The position numbers and the translations under genes are program-made. 64,000 nucleotides of DNA from CAMYLY01 sp036397755 (GTDB lineage Bacteria; Gemmatimonadota; Gemmatimonadetes; Gemmatimonadales; GWC2-71-9). Shown piece by piece: positions 8,221 to 16,963 of the stretch. The number at the start of each line of letters is the position of its first letter. Within the stretch, counting starts at the first letter, position 1. Location: NCBI GenBank assembly GCA_036397755.1, contig DASWII010000066.1, positions 47,415 through 111,414 of the forward strand, written 5' to 3'. Below the pieces are notes generated by a model. The model ran no database searches. It was not told where the DNA came from and saw nothing but the letters and a program-made list of their open reading frames with translations.

Positions 8221-9606
8221 TCACACTGTGAGCGCCAGTTCGCGGCGCGCGAGATCCACGCGATCGCGGAACTTGCGGTCACGGTCCATCTCCCGTTGCA
8301 CTTTGTCGAGGCTGTGGATCACGGTGGAGTGGTCGCGACCCCCAAAAGCCTGTCCAATCTCGACGAGCTGCATGCTCAGCAACTCGCGGGTAAGGAACAT
8401 CGCCACCTGTCTGGGGACCGTGAGCGAACGCGTGCGCGCTTTTGACCGCAGCCCCTCAGGCGTAACCCCCCAACGCCGTGCCACGACTTCCTGGACCCGA
8501 TCGACACTTGGCGTGCCCGAGCGGGCATCGACGGCTTCGCCGCCACCCTGCCGGATCTTGTCAGCCAAGGCCTCGCGGGCGAGTTCGATAGAAATCTCTC
8601 GATGCTTCAGCGATGCGAACAAGAGCAGCTTGATGATGCAACCTTCCAGCTCACGCACCGAACTCCGGACATGCTCGGCGATGAAGCGCAGTACATCGTC
8701 CGGAATCGTCAGCTCCAGATGATCCTGCTCAGCCTTCTTGCGGAGGATGGCGATCCGGTGCTCGAGGTCGGGCTGGCCGATATCCGCCACCATCCCCCAT
8801 TCGAAGCGGCTCACCAGCCGGGACTCTAAGCCGGGGATCTCCTTGGGCGGGCGGTCGGACGTGAGAACGATCTGGCGCCCGCCTTCGTGCAAGGCGTTGA
8901 ACGTGTGGAAGAACTCCTCCTGGGTCATCTCCTTGCCTTCCAGGAAGTGCACGTCGTCCACGAGAAACATGTCCACTTCGGTCCGATATCGCTTGCGAAA
9001 CTCGACCATCGTCCGGCTATGGATGCTCTCGATGACCTCGTTGATGAACTGCTCGGCGCCCATGTACACCACCCGCCCCTCGGGATTGCGTTCCAAGTGA
9101 GCGTGCGCAATGGCTTGCATGAGGTGGGTCTTCCCCAACCCGGTCGGGCCGTAAATGAACAGCGGGTTGTAGGTCTTGCCCGGCGCCTCGGCGACCGCGT
9201 GCGCCGCGGCGCCCGCCAGCTCGTTTGACTTGCCCACCACGAACGTCTTGAACGAATACCGCTCATTAAGTGGCCGCGTGGCCTGTCGGCGCGGGGCATC
9301 GGCGCCGTCGCCCCTCGGGGCCACGAAAAAGTCCATCTGGGGGCGCTGAGCTCGTTCTTCCAGGACCCGGAATTCCAAGACGAGGGCTGAACCCACGGCG
9401 GCTGACGCAAGGCGCGTCAGAATCGGCGCGTGCTTGGACTCGTTCCACTCCACGGAGAACTGGTCGGGCGCACCAAGCACGAGCCGACCGTCCGAAAAGG
9501 CGATCGGATCCAGTGGATCGAGCCAGGTACGTACGGCTGGCTCCGGAAGTTCGCCGCGGGCAGCCTCGAGGAGGCGTGACCACGCTTGTTGGGCTGTCAA
9601 TTCCAT
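8221..9606 (-). CDS. dnaA: Chromosomal replication initiator DnaA
   Basis: AAA+ initiator that binds oriC and loads the helicase. The open frame runs further upstream (to 9750), but the conserved N-terminus begins at MELTAQQAWSRLL (ATG at 9606), giving 461 residues, normal for DnaA. Domain I is ~1-85, a Pro/Ala/Arg-rich linker follows, then the AAA+ core with Walker A GPTGLGKTH, Walker B LVDDVHF and sensor segment SRFEWGM. Domain IV carries the DNA-binding signature GGRDHSTVIHSL near residue 430. It is divergent from rpmH and upstream of dnaN. A DnaA box inside its predicted promoter suggests autoregulation. Confidence 0.97.
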   Translation of the reverse strand: MELTAQQAWSRLLEAARGELPEPAVRTWLDPLDPIAFSDGRLVLGAPDQFSVEWNESKHAPILTRLASAAVGSALVLEFRVLEERAQRPQMDFFVAPRGDGADAPRRQATRPLNERYSFKTFVVGKSNELAGAAAHAVAEAPGKTYNPLFIYGPTGLGKTHLMQAIAHAHLERNPEGRVVYMGAEQFINEVIESIHSRTMVEFRKRYRTEVDMFLVDDVHFLEGKEMTQEEFFHTFNALHEGGRQIVLTSDRPPKEIPGLESRLVSRFEWGMVADIGQPDLEHRIAILRKKAEQDHLELTIPDDVLRFIAEHVRSSVRELEGCIIKLLLFASLKHREISIELAREALADKIRQGGGEAVDARSGTPSVDRVQEVVARRWGVTPEGLRSKARTRSLTVPRQVAMFLTRELLSMQLVEIGQAFGGRDHSTVIHSLDKVQREMDRDRKFRDRVDLARRELALTV

Positions 9607-9649
9607 CGACAACTGCGAAATGCAGTTAGGTGGTGAGAAAGGGCGAGAG

Positions 9650-9678
9650 AGGTTACCACCCGCATGTGGAAAAGTCAA
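9650..9678 (-). promoter_or_regulatory. dnaA promoter with embedded DnaA box
   Basis: On the minus strand, TTGACT (9673-9678) and TAACCT (9650-9655) are separated by exactly 17 bases, a sigma70-like promoter 44 bp upstream of the dnaA start. TTTTCCACA (9665-9673), a full match to the DnaA-box consensus, covers the spacer next to the -35 and shares one base with it. DnaA binding there would be expected to block RNA polymerase. Confidence 0.6.
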
Positions 9679-9680
9679 CC

Positions 9681-9710
9681 TTGACCCAATACTCATATAG
9701 CGACTAGCTT
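9681..9710 (+). promoter_or_regulatory. Probable rpmH operon promoter
   Basis: TTGACC at 9681-9686 and TAGCTT at 9705-9710 with an 18-base spacer, 30 bp upstream of the rpmH ATG. It is back to back with the dnaA promoter. The -35 match is good and the -10 is moderate. Confidence 0.45.
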
Positions 9711-9739
9711 TCCCGCCGCTCAACGCAGGGATTTCCAGG

Positions 9740-9901
9740 ATGAAGCGCACGTATCAACCCCGCAACAAGCGGCGGACACGAAAGCACGGGTTCCGGACAC
9801 GCATGAGCACTCGATGGGGCCGGGCCGTACTGAGCCGACGTCGCAAGAAGGGCCGCAAGCGCTTGTCGGTGCAGCTGCCGTCCAAGCACGGAGGGCGCTG
9901 A
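9740..9901 (+). CDS. rpmH: Ribosomal protein bL34
   Basis: 53-residue, very basic large-subunit ribosomal protein. The sequence begins MKRTYQPRNKRRTRKHGFR, the diagnostic bL34 N-terminus, and includes the conserved GRAVLSRRRKKGRKRL segment. At 53 residues it is slightly longer than the usual 44-48, with extra C-terminal residues (QLPSKHGGR). It is first in the rpmH-rnpA-yidD-yidC-mnmE series and overlaps the rnpA frame. The ATG is the only sensible start. Confidence 0.96.
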   Translation: MKRTYQPRNKRRTRKHGFRTRMSTRWGRAVLSRRRKKGRKRLSVQLPSKHGGR

Positions 9902-10242
9902 CGGCCGAGGGGCTCCCTCGGATCCGGCGCCTCACGAGCGCTCGTGATATGCAAGCGGTGTTGCGCAACGGGCAACGCCGGCGCTTTCCCCGACTCGACA
10001 TCTACTGGCGCGGCAACCAGCTAGACTACGCCCGCCTCGGTCTCATTGTGCCACTACACGGGAGAACGGCTGTGGAACGGAACCGGCTGCGGCGTCGACT
10101 CCGTGAACTCGCGCGGCGGAATGTTCTCCCGAATGCGGGAGCTATCGACATCATGATTCGGTCCGGTTCCGCTGCTTACGCCGCCACGTTCGATCAGTTG
10201 GCGGAAGATCTCTCCAAGTGGTTGCGCGCGCGCTCCGCTTGA
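9814..10242 (+). CDS. rnpA: RNase P protein component
   Basis: Basic protein that binds RNase P RNA and precursor tRNA. The conserved RNR-type motif VERNRLRRRLRELAR lies about residues 87-101, after FPRLDIYW. The only upstream in-frame ATG (9814) is inside rpmH, so the frames would overlap by 88 bp and add ~28 residues not typical of the family. The homologous part begins near GLPRIRRLTSARD. A CTG at 9898, overlapping the rpmH stop and preceded by GGAGG (9890-9894), would give ~114 residues, closer to normal. The start is therefore uncertain; the identity is not. Confidence 0.9.
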   Translation: MGPGRTEPTSQEGPQALVGAAAVQARRALTAEGLPRIRRLTSARDMQAVLRNGQRRRFPRLDIYWRGNQLDYARLGLIVPLHGRTAVERNRLRRRLRELARRNVLPNAGAIDIMIRSGSAAYAATFDQLAEDLSKWLRARSA

Positions 10243-10457
10243 CCTCGCTCCCGCGCCTCGCCGCAGTAGGCGCGATCCGGCTGTACCAGGTGGCCGCTTC
10301 TCCGTTCCCGTCGCCGTGCCGCTACACGCCGACGTGCTCGACCTATGCGATCGAGGCGCTCGAGCGGCACGGTCTGCTGCGAGGCGGCTGGTTCGCCGTT
10401 CGCCGGATCCTCAGGTGCCACCCCTTCGGCCGCAGTGGTCCCGACCCGGTCCCGTGA
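10218..10457 (+). CDS. yidD: Membrane protein insertion efficiency factor YidD
   Basis: Small (79-residue) factor that assists YidC-dependent membrane insertion. The signature CRYTPTCSTYAIEALERHG is complete, followed by GGWFAVRRILRCHPF, matching the YidD family. The GTG at 10218 is chosen; the gene overlaps the end of rnpA by 25 bp. It sits in the standard rpmH-rnpA-yidD-yidC order. Confidence 0.93.
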   Translation: MVARALRLTSLPRLAAVGAIRLYQVAASPFPSPCRYTPTCSTYAIEALERHGLLRGGWFAVRRILRCHPFGRSGPDPVP

Positions 10458-10464
10458 GGCTTTG

Positions 10465-12147
10465 ATGGAACGTCGCGTCTTGATCGGGATCGGCCTGATG
10501 TTACTGGTGGCGGTGCTGCCATCGATACTCTTCCCGCCGGAACCGCGGGCCCCGTCCGAGCAGCTGGCCGGCGATTCGGCTCAGCCGGCGGCCGAATCCT
10601 CGCAAGCCGCCGCCGAGCAGCCAGAACGGCAACGGGCGGCGGTATCTCCCGCGGCGACGGTCCGGATGCCGCCCCAGCCGGAAGAAGCGAGCGATATTCC
10701 GGAACGGATGGTGACCGTGGAGTCGCCGCTCTACCGCTTCACATTCGCCAGCCGTGGAGCCCGGCCGGTGGAGGCCACGCTTCAGGAGTACCGCTCGTTC
10801 GCGCCCGGCGACTCGGGGAGCGTGCAGTTGCTGCCGGACGAGTCGACCTTTCTTCAGTATGCGCTTGTGGTGGGCAACGATACCTTGCCGCTCGGGGAGT
10901 GGGACTTCGAGCCGTCGGCCGCTCGCCTGGACGTCGTGGACAGTAGCGCCACACTCGAGTGGCTTGGACGACGCGGCGCGATCGAGGTTCGGCTGCGGTA
11001 CACGTTCGAGCCGTCCTCGTACGGCTTCCATGTCGAAGGGTCGATCGTGGGAGGTCCGGCGAACGCGGCGGTGAGCGGCGTACTGTTGTTGGGGTTGGGC
11101 CCCCGCATCGCCGGTGTCGAGGCGGACAGCGTGGACGATTTCCGGTCGTATGCCGTTGTGACCAAGGCAGGTAAGACGGAAAGTGTCAAGTTCAGCTCAC
11201 TCGATCCGTTCGAACGGATGGCTCTCGACGGGCCCTACGAGTGGATTGCCATTCGGTCGAAGTACTTCGTCGTGTCCGTGATGACCCTCGCCGAAGGTGC
11301 TCCCAGGCTCGGCGGCGCGATTGCAACGGGAGGCCGTCGTACAGGGAGAACGGCGACGGACATCGACGTGGTGGCGACGCTGCCGGTGCCGAGCGGGAGT
11401 TTTCGATTTGCGGTGTTTGCCGGACCGCAGCAGTACCGCCGCCTCGCGAACCGCGGGCACGATTTCGAGGACATCAAACCCTACGGGGGGATTTTCCGTC
11501 CCATCATTCGTCCCTTTGCCAACTTCATCGTCCTCATCTTGTTGTGGATGCACGAGACGCTCAACCTCGCCTATGGCTGGGTGTTGGTTCTCTTCGGCTT
11601 AGCGGTGCGGATCTTGTTGTGGCCGCTGAACCAGAAAGCCATGCGATCGAGTATGGCGATGCAGGCGATCCAACCGGAGATGAAGGCGCTGCAGGAGCGG
11701 TACAAGAACGACCAGCAGCGATTGCAGCAGGAGATGATGAAGCTGTACAAGGAGCATCAGGTCAACCCCCTGGGCGGGTGCCTGCCGCTGCTGATCCCGA
11801 TGCCGGTGCTGTTCGCGCTGTTCTTCGTGTTCCGCGAGACCATCGAGTTTCGAGGTGTATCGTTCCTGTGGCTGCCGGACCTATCGCGGGCGGATCCGCT
11901 CTTCATCATTCCGATCTTGATGGGCCTGTCAATGTTCGCGGTCACCAAACTGGGGCAACGCGGCGTGCCGCCGAACCCGCAGGCGAAAATGATGATGTAT
12001 CTGATGCCGGGGATCCTGACGTTCGTGTTCCTGCGGCTCTCGTCGGGTCTCAACTTGTACTACGCGGTCAGCAACATTGCCAGCATCCCTCAACAGTGGC
12101 TGATCTCCAAGGAGCGCGAGCGGCGACGCCAGCCGTCTGGGAAATAG
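10465..12147 (+). CDS. yidC: Membrane protein insertase YidC
   Basis: Inner-membrane insertase and chaperone acting alone or with SecYEG. The start ATG at 10465 gives a positively charged N-terminus followed by the first transmembrane helix (MERRVLIGIGLMLLVAVLP). A Gln/Ala/Pro-rich linker follows, then a large periplasmic beta-rich domain (~75-350) as in Gram-negative YidC. The conserved 60KD_IMP core is in the C-terminal ~200 residues with further membrane segments, including RILLWPLNQKAMRSSMAMQ and NPLGGCLPLLIPMPVLFALF. 560 residues is typical. The frame continues upstream to 10345 but overlaps yidD there. Confidence 0.96.
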   Translation: MERRVLIGIGLMLLVAVLPSILFPPEPRAPSEQLAGDSAQPAAESSQAAAEQPERQRAAVSPAATVRMPPQPEEASDIPERMVTVESPLYRFTFASRGARPVEATLQEYRSFAPGDSGSVQLLPDESTFLQYALVVGNDTLPLGEWDFEPSAARLDVVDSSATLEWLGRRGAIEVRLRYTFEPSSYGFHVEGSIVGGPANAAVSGVLLLGLGPRIAGVEADSVDDFRSYAVVTKAGKTESVKFSSLDPFERMALDGPYEWIAIRSKYFVVSVMTLAEGAPRLGGAIATGGRRTGRTATDIDVVATLPVPSGSFRFAVFAGPQQYRRLANRGHDFEDIKPYGGIFRPIIRPFANFIVLILLWMHETLNLAYGWVLVLFGLAVRILLWPLNQKAMRSSMAMQAIQPEMKALQERYKNDQQRLQQEMMKLYKEHQVNPLGGCLPLLIPMPVLFALFFVFRETIEFRGVSFLWLPDLSRADPLFIIPILMGLSMFAVTKLGQRGVPPNPQAKMMMYLMPGILTFVFLRLSSGLNLYYAVSNIASIPQQWLISKERERRRQPSGK

Positions 12148-12199
12148 CGATACGGGCGGCCGCCGGGTTGTCGACCGGCCGTCGCGCGGTGCTCACCAG

Positions 12200-13540
12200 G
12201 TGCTGACCGACCCCATTGCAGCCCTGGGCACGCCGGCGGGGCGCTCGGCCATCGCGCTACTCCGCTTGTCGGGCGTCGGCGCCTTCGAAGTGGCAGGACG
12301 CGTCCTGGCCCCGTTCACGGTGGCTCCGGTACGAACCGCCAGACGCGCCCGGGCGCTGTCCGCGCCCGACGATGAACTCCTCGATGACGTGCTGTATCTG
12401 ACCTACGCCGCGCCGCGCTCGTACACCGGCCAGGATATGGTGGAAATCACCACGCACGGGGGGCAGTTGGTTCCGTCCGAAGTGTTGGGGGCGCTGCTGC
12501 GCGCGGGCGCACGGCTCGCGTCCCCAGGCGAGTTCACGCGTCGCGCGGTGCTGAACGGCAAACTGGACTTGCTCCAGGCGGAGGCGATCGGCGATCTCGT
12601 CGACGCGACGGCGCCGGCGCAGCGACAGGTCGCCCTCCATCAGCTGGAGCGCGGGCTGACGGCGCGGATCGCGGCGCTTCGCGATCAGGTCCTGGAACTC
12701 GAAGCGCTGACTGGATACGACATCGATTTTCCCGAGGAGGACAGTGGGCCGGTGGCTCCAGAACGCGTGGAGGTGGCTGGCGCCACTCTGCGTGAGTCTC
12801 TGCGAGCATTGCTCGCGACGGCGGGAGACGGCATGCGGTTGCGGGAGGGCGCCTTGGCGGTCGTGGCCGGGCGTCCGAACACCGGGAAATCCTCACTGTT
12901 CAACGCGTTGCTCGCGGCGGAGCGAGCGATCGTCACCGACATTCCCGGCACCACGCGCGACGCGATCGAAGCCCATGCCGTGTGCGGTGGATTCCCATTC
13001 CGTTTGGTCGACACGGCGGGCCTTCGACAGACGGATGAGACGGTGGAGCAGCTTGGCGTCGAGGTGAGCCGGCGCTACCTGGCTGCTGCGGACATCGTGC
13101 TGTTTTGCGTCGAGGCTGGGCGCCAGTTGGCCGTGGACGAGAGGGCGTTCCTCGCGGAGTTGGCCTGTCCGGTGGTACTCGTCCGCACGAAGGGGGATCT
13201 GATTGGCCCCGTCGTTTCCGAGGAGGAGCTTGTGGTATCCGCGCGCACCGGCAGCGGGCTCGAGCGCCTGCGGCGAATGCTCGCCGAACGCGCCTTCAGT
13301 GCCCTGACTGACACGGGTGACAGCGCCACGGCGGTCACCCGGGAACGGCACCGGACCGCGCTGGTGCGTGCCCTGGACGAAGTCGAGGCGTTCATGGAGG
13401 CTCGGCGGTCCGGCGTGGATCCGGTCGCCAGCGCGACCCATCTCCGTACGGCTACCGGCGCGCTCGAGGACCTGATCGGTCCCGTGTGGACGGAGGACGT
13501 GCTGGAGCGAGTCTTCGCGACGTTTTGCGTCGGGAAATGA
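12200..13540 (+). CDS. mnmE: tRNA modification GTPase MnmE (TrmE)
   Basis: With MnmG it installs the 5-carboxymethylaminomethyl group on wobble uridine of certain tRNAs. 446 residues. The N-terminal tetrahydrofolate-binding domain (DPIAALGTPAGRSAIALLRLSG) comes first. The G domain is inserted in the helical domain, with P-loop GRPNTGKSS, switch region DIPGTTRD and DTAG. The C-terminus ends FCVGK, matching the catalytic-cysteine C(I/V)GK motif. It starts with GTG. Last gene of the plus-strand origin-proximal series; mnmG is not in the window. Confidence 0.96.
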   Translation: MLTDPIAALGTPAGRSAIALLRLSGVGAFEVAGRVLAPFTVAPVRTARRARALSAPDDELLDDVLYLTYAAPRSYTGQDMVEITTHGGQLVPSEVLGALLRAGARLASPGEFTRRAVLNGKLDLLQAEAIGDLVDATAPAQRQVALHQLERGLTARIAALRDQVLELEALTGYDIDFPEEDSGPVAPERVEVAGATLRESLRALLATAGDGMRLREGALAVVAGRPNTGKSSLFNALLAAERAIVTDIPGTTRDAIEAHAVCGGFPFRLVDTAGLRQTDETVEQLGVEVSRRYLAAADIVLFCVEAGRQLAVDERAFLAELACPVVLVRTKGDLIGPVVSEEELVVSARTGSGLERLRRMLAERAFSALTDTGDSATAVTRERHRTALVRALDEVEAFMEARRSGVDPVASATHLRTATGALEDLIGPVWTEDVLERVFATFCVGK

Positions 13541-13561
13541 GGTGGGATAGCACCGCGCCGC

Positions 13562-14506
13562 TCAGGCCGTCTGAATACCTCGCGAGCGTTCATCGAACGC
13601 GAGGCAAGTCTTGGCCGACTGCCGAAGCGCGTGCGCAATACCCCGGTCGCCGACAACGGCTTCCACCATCCGCAATCCGAGGTAGTAGCCGGACCGCTCG
13701 GGAATGACACGTCCTTCGACAAAGCGCTGTGCCGCCGAGACGCCACCCGAGAGATAGCGAAGGCGATACCCCAGGCCACGCATGTCGAGGTGTTCGGTGA
13801 TGGCACTCGTCAGAAACGCCTCGAGCTGTCTCAGGCGACGGTACTGGCGGCGCGGATAGCCGAGGTACTCCCACGGTTCGAATCCGGGCACCGCCTTGCG
13901 GGCTCCGGCCACAGCCAAACCCTCGTTCACGAGGAGCTCGCGCAGCGTGGCCTGTTGGCCGGTCGTCCAATAGTCGTAGTCGCCACCGTGCTCGGTCACC
14001 AGCGTCGCGAGTTCGGCCTCGCTGGTCGGGGAAGTGTACCGGACGGTGTGGGCGATCTCGTGCGCCAACCACAGCGGAACCAAGTCGGGTCGCAAACCCA
14101 AACCGAGGGTCTCATGGTTGGGCCGTCCCGTGAAGTGCTCTAGGCAGATGAACGCCACCCCCCGGCCATCGACCACCAACTCACCCGCGTTGGCGCCGCC
14201 GACCCCCACCATGAGGTAGACATCGTACTGCCGGTCGATCGCGAACAAGTCCTCACAACGTCGCATTGTTTCACGTGCCGTCGTCTCGAGGTCGGTGTTG
14301 TCCTGGAGAGTGAGCAGATCGCGCCGGTCCGCGCGCAGCGCCCTGAGCACCACTTCTTCGGCGTGCGGACTATCGAGGTCGAGGATGTAGTTGTGCCAGT
14401 ACGCGGCGAGCACGGGTTCGTGCTCAAGGAGATAGCGGCGATACGCCTCCAACGGATCCGGTGCCTGGGCCGCCGCGAGAAAGTCCGGAATGAGGTTGAT
14501 CAGCAT
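13562..14506 (-). CDS. Putative zinc-dependent metalloprotease (HExxH)
   Basis: 314 residues from the ATG at 14506 (MLINLIPDFL). The frame continues upstream but without a convincing start. The central WLAHEIAHTVRY carries an HExxH zinc motif (about residue 165). A second conserved-looking region is LLVNEGLAVAGARKAVPG, where Glu/Gly may supply the third ligand, as in DUF2268-type predicted Zn-dependent proteases. No signal peptide is visible, so it is likely cytoplasmic. Last gene of the minus-strand series after the macro-domain gene (44 bp gap). Substrate unknown; the protease activity is inferred from the motif. Confidence 0.65.
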   Translation of the reverse strand: MLINLIPDFLAAAQAPDPLEAYRRYLLEHEPVLAAYWHNYILDLDSPHAEEVVLRALRADRRDLLTLQDNTDLETTARETMRRCEDLFAIDRQYDVYLMVGVGGANAGELVVDGRGVAFICLEHFTGRPNHETLGLGLRPDLVPLWLAHEIAHTVRYTSPTSEAELATLVTEHGGDYDYWTTGQQATLRELLVNEGLAVAGARKAVPGFEPWEYLGYPRRQYRRLRQLEAFLTSAITEHLDMRGLGYRLRYLSGGVSAAQRFVEGRVIPERSGYYLGLRMVEAVVGDRGIAHALRQSAKTCLAFDERSRGIQTA

Positions 14507-14550
14507 GGAGGCGTTTCCAATTTGGAGTTCGCCGCCGTGACAGACAAGAG

Positions 14551-15063
14551 CTAGGGAAAATCGGAGAGCACGCGCTCGAGCGTCGCGACCTGATCCGGCT
14601 GGAATCCGAAAAAGACGATCTCCTCGAACGTCCAACGATCGGGTGATTCGTACACTACGTCACGCATGATGCGCGCGGCCTCGGCGAAGTCGAACCCGCC
14701 GACCCCGCTCCCAAGGACGGGAAAGGCGATGCGGCGGACCTCATATCGGGCGGCGAGGGCGAGACTTGCGGCGGTGCTTTCGCGGATCGAGTGCGCCGAC
14801 ACCGGCTCGTCGCCCATCGCGGCGGCGTGGATCACCCAGCGCGCCGCAAGCGTCCCAGCGCTGGTGATCGCGGCCTCTCCCACCCGAATGGGTCCGTGCG
14901 CGTCGCACTCGCGTTGAATTGTGGGGCCGCCCGCCTGCCGAATCGCGCCGGCGACGCCCGCGCCGAGTCGGAGATGGTTGTTGGCCGCGTTCACGATCGC
15001 GTCGCCGTCGTATGTCGTGATATCTCCCAGTCGCACGGAGACGGGAGGCTTACGGGGCTCCAT
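14551..15063 (-). CDS. Macro domain protein (O-acetyl-ADP-ribose deacetylase-like)
   Basis: 170 residues that are almost entirely one macro domain. ADP-ribose-binding features are clear: GDITTYDGDAIVNAANNHL near the N-terminus, GAGVAGAIRQAGG, and the phosphate loop VLGSGVGGFDF. Family members hydrolyse O-acetyl-ADP-ribose or remove ADP-ribose from proteins or nucleic acids. The gene starts with ATG 7 bp before the rhomboid stop in reading order and is probably co-transcribed with it. Confidence 0.9.
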   Translation of the reverse strand: MEPRKPPVSVRLGDITTYDGDAIVNAANNHLRLGAGVAGAIRQAGGPTIQRECDAHGPIRVGEAAITSAGTLAARWVIHAAAMGDEPVSAHSIRESTAASLALAARYEVRRIAFPVLGSGVGGFDFAEAARIMRDVVYESPDRWTFEEIVFFGFQPDQVATLERVLSDFP

Positions 15064-15069
15064 GTCGAA

Positions 15070-15906
15070 TCAGTGTCGCCGCAGTTGGCGGCTCATTTCA
15101 TCCAGCAGGCGTCGCTCCGTGGGCGTGAGGCTCTCGAGGCCCGATCGGGAGATCTTGTCGAGCACGCGGTCCACTTCATCGTAGATGGAGTGCTCGTTGT
15201 CCGGCCGTGGCGCTCCGGCCGTTGCCTTCTCGCGCGGCTTGTCGCGCCGGCCCGCTTGTGGCGTGGGCCGTTGCGGACGTCGGATTCTCGGGACGGTCAC
15301 CCGCTCGCGACGTGTGGTGACCGACTCCCACTTCAGGTAGACGAAGCCGAACAAGAGGCCACCGAGGTGCGCCAGATAGGCGACGCCATTCTGGGCGCCG
15401 AGGAGTGCGGACGCGAGATTGGCGACGACGAAGAATGTGACCAGCCACTTCGCCTTGATTGGGAAGGGCACGGGAAACACGTAAATCGGGGCGTCCGGCC
15501 AGTAGAACGCGAACGCCAGCGCCACGCCGAGTATCGCGCCCGAGGCGCCGATCACCATGCCGGCTGGCGATGAGAATACCATGGCGAGCGAGAGCACGGC
15601 GCCCCCAAGACCGCAGACCGCGTAATAGGCGCCAAACGCTCGGCTGCCCATACGCTCTTCGACGGCCGATCCAAAAAAGAAGAGCATCAGCATGTTCACC
15701 GCGAGATGGGGGAATCCCGCGTGCACGAACATGTAGGTCATCGGCGTCCACCACCGCACGAGCAAGCGGTCGGGTTGCAGGCCGAACAAGTCCAAGAACC
15801 ATGGCCCGGTAAAGACCGTGATCCGCATCAAGTGCACGATCGCGTTGGCTATCAACAGCGATCGTACGCACGGCGTGAGCGCGAACGGTGACCGGGTGCG
15901 AGGCAT
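15070..15906 (-). CDS. Rhomboid-family intramembrane serine protease
   Basis: 278 residues from the ATG at 15906. Multiple membrane segments are visible, with the HAGFPHLAVNMLMLFFFG box (TM2), the catalytic serine in GASGAILG (about residue 125) and the catalytic histidine in AYLAHLGGLLFG. The C-terminal ~90 residues are polar, Pro/Arg-rich and end in an acidic/basic coil (EVDRVLDKISRSGLESLTP). This cytoplasmic extension is seen on many actinobacterial, Gemmatimonadota and Acidobacteria rhomboids. The frame upstream of 15906 overlaps ddl. It cleaves transmembrane substrates; the partner is unknown. Confidence 0.92.
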   Translation of the reverse strand: MPRTRSPFALTPCVRSLLIANAIVHLMRITVFTGPWFLDLFGLQPDRLLVRWWTPMTYMFVHAGFPHLAVNMLMLFFFGSAVEERMGSRAFGAYYAVCGLGGAVLSLAMVFSSPAGMVIGASGAILGVALAFAFYWPDAPIYVFPVPFPIKAKWLVTFFVVANLASALLGAQNGVAYLAHLGGLLFGFVYLKWESVTTRRERVTVPRIRRPQRPTPQAGRRDKPREKATAGAPRPDNEHSIYDEVDRVLDKISRSGLESLTPTERRLLDEMSRQLRRH

Positions 15907-15910
15907 CTCC

Positions 15911-16960
15911 CTACAATTCCCCTGACGTACTGACTTTGTTCCGGAAACCCCGGCGCCGCAAGGCCAGTTCCACCAAACGCGCACAGAGTGCCGCGAAGGG
16001 AACACCAGCGGCGGCCGCCGACTGGGGAAGGAGGCTGGTCGAGGTGAGCCCAGGTATCGTGTTGACCTCGAGGCACTGTGGCCGGCCGGCGTGGTCCAGG
16101 CGAAAGTCGACTCGTGATACGTCCCGGAGCTTGAGCGCTCGATGCGTCGCGGCCGCGAGCGCCTGGAGTTCCGTGGCAAGGGCAGGGGAGATGTCGGCCG
16201 GGAAGATCTCACGTGTGAGGCCCGGCGTGTACTTGCACTCGTAGTCGAACAGTTCGTGGCTCGGGAGAATCTCGCCCACTGCCAGTGCTTCACCGTCGAG
16301 CACGCCGACGGTCAACTCGCGCCCCGACATGAAGCGCTCCAGTAGCACCTCGTTGTCGATGGCCAGCGCGCGGTCCACCGCGGCCGGGATGTCCTCCGCG
16401 CGCTTCACCAGCGAGAGTCCCACCGTGGAGCCGGCCTTGGATGGCTTGACAATGACCGGCAGGCCGAACTGTTCGACGTCCGCGCTGTCGGCCGGCCACA
16501 TGGTCCAATCCGGCGTGGGGATCGCGGCGTCGCGCATGAGGCGCTTGGCGATGTCCTTGTCCATCGCGAGCATGCTGCCGAGCGGGCCGCTGCCGGTGTA
16601 CGGTACGCCCGCGTGATCCAACAGTGTCTGGACGCTCCCGCCCTCTCCGTCAGGTCCGTGGAGTACCAGAAACACAACGTCCGCGCGCACGATGGCCTCG
16701 TGTTCGTGGAATCGCTGCGCTCGCTCTTGCTCCGCGAGGCTGGCCAAAAGTTCTGGGGTCGGTGGTTCACGTCCGACGCCCCCACGGAGCAGCGCCGCCT
16801 CACCTTCCGGCCCCAGCACGCCGACGGCGGTGTCGAACACTCGCACGTGGTAGCCCGATGTGCGGAGCGCCGCTACAACCTGCGCGGCTCCGGCCAGCGC
16901 GACATCCCGTTCGTGGCTCGATCCGCCACTGAGTACGGTGACGTTGGTCCCGGTCGACAC
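15911..16960 (-). CDS. ddl: D-alanine--D-alanine ligase
   Basis: ATP-grasp ligase making D-Ala-D-Ala for peptidoglycan. 349 residues, GTG start. N-terminal VTVLSGGSSHERDVAL is the ligase signature. Central PVIVKPSKAGSTVGLS and ERFMSGRELTVGVL belong to the ATP-grasp fold, with the C-terminal metal and substrate site in DFRLDHAGRPQCLEVNTIPGLTSTSLLPQ. It is followed in reading order by rhomboid after 4 bp and preceded by the cystathionine beta-synthase-like gene after 3 bp, so it is part of the same operon. Confidence 0.96.
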   Translation of the reverse strand: MSTGTNVTVLSGGSSHERDVALAGAAQVVAALRTSGYHVRVFDTAVGVLGPEGEAALLRGGVGREPPTPELLASLAEQERAQRFHEHEAIVRADVVFLVLHGPDGEGGSVQTLLDHAGVPYTGSGPLGSMLAMDKDIAKRLMRDAAIPTPDWTMWPADSADVEQFGLPVIVKPSKAGSTVGLSLVKRAEDIPAAVDRALAIDNEVLLERFMSGRELTVGVLDGEALAVGEILPSHELFDYECKYTPGLTREIFPADISPALATELQALAAATHRALKLRDVSRVDFRLDHAGRPQCLEVNTIPGLTSTSLLPQSAAAAGVPFAALCARLVELALRRRGFRNKVSTSGEL

Positions 16961-16963
16961 GGG

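Noticed and set aside
8219..8233. Palindrome GCTCACACTGTGAGC at the dnaA stop
   Set aside because: A real 7-bp inverted repeat, but it overlaps the coding end and could be chance; not given its own role.
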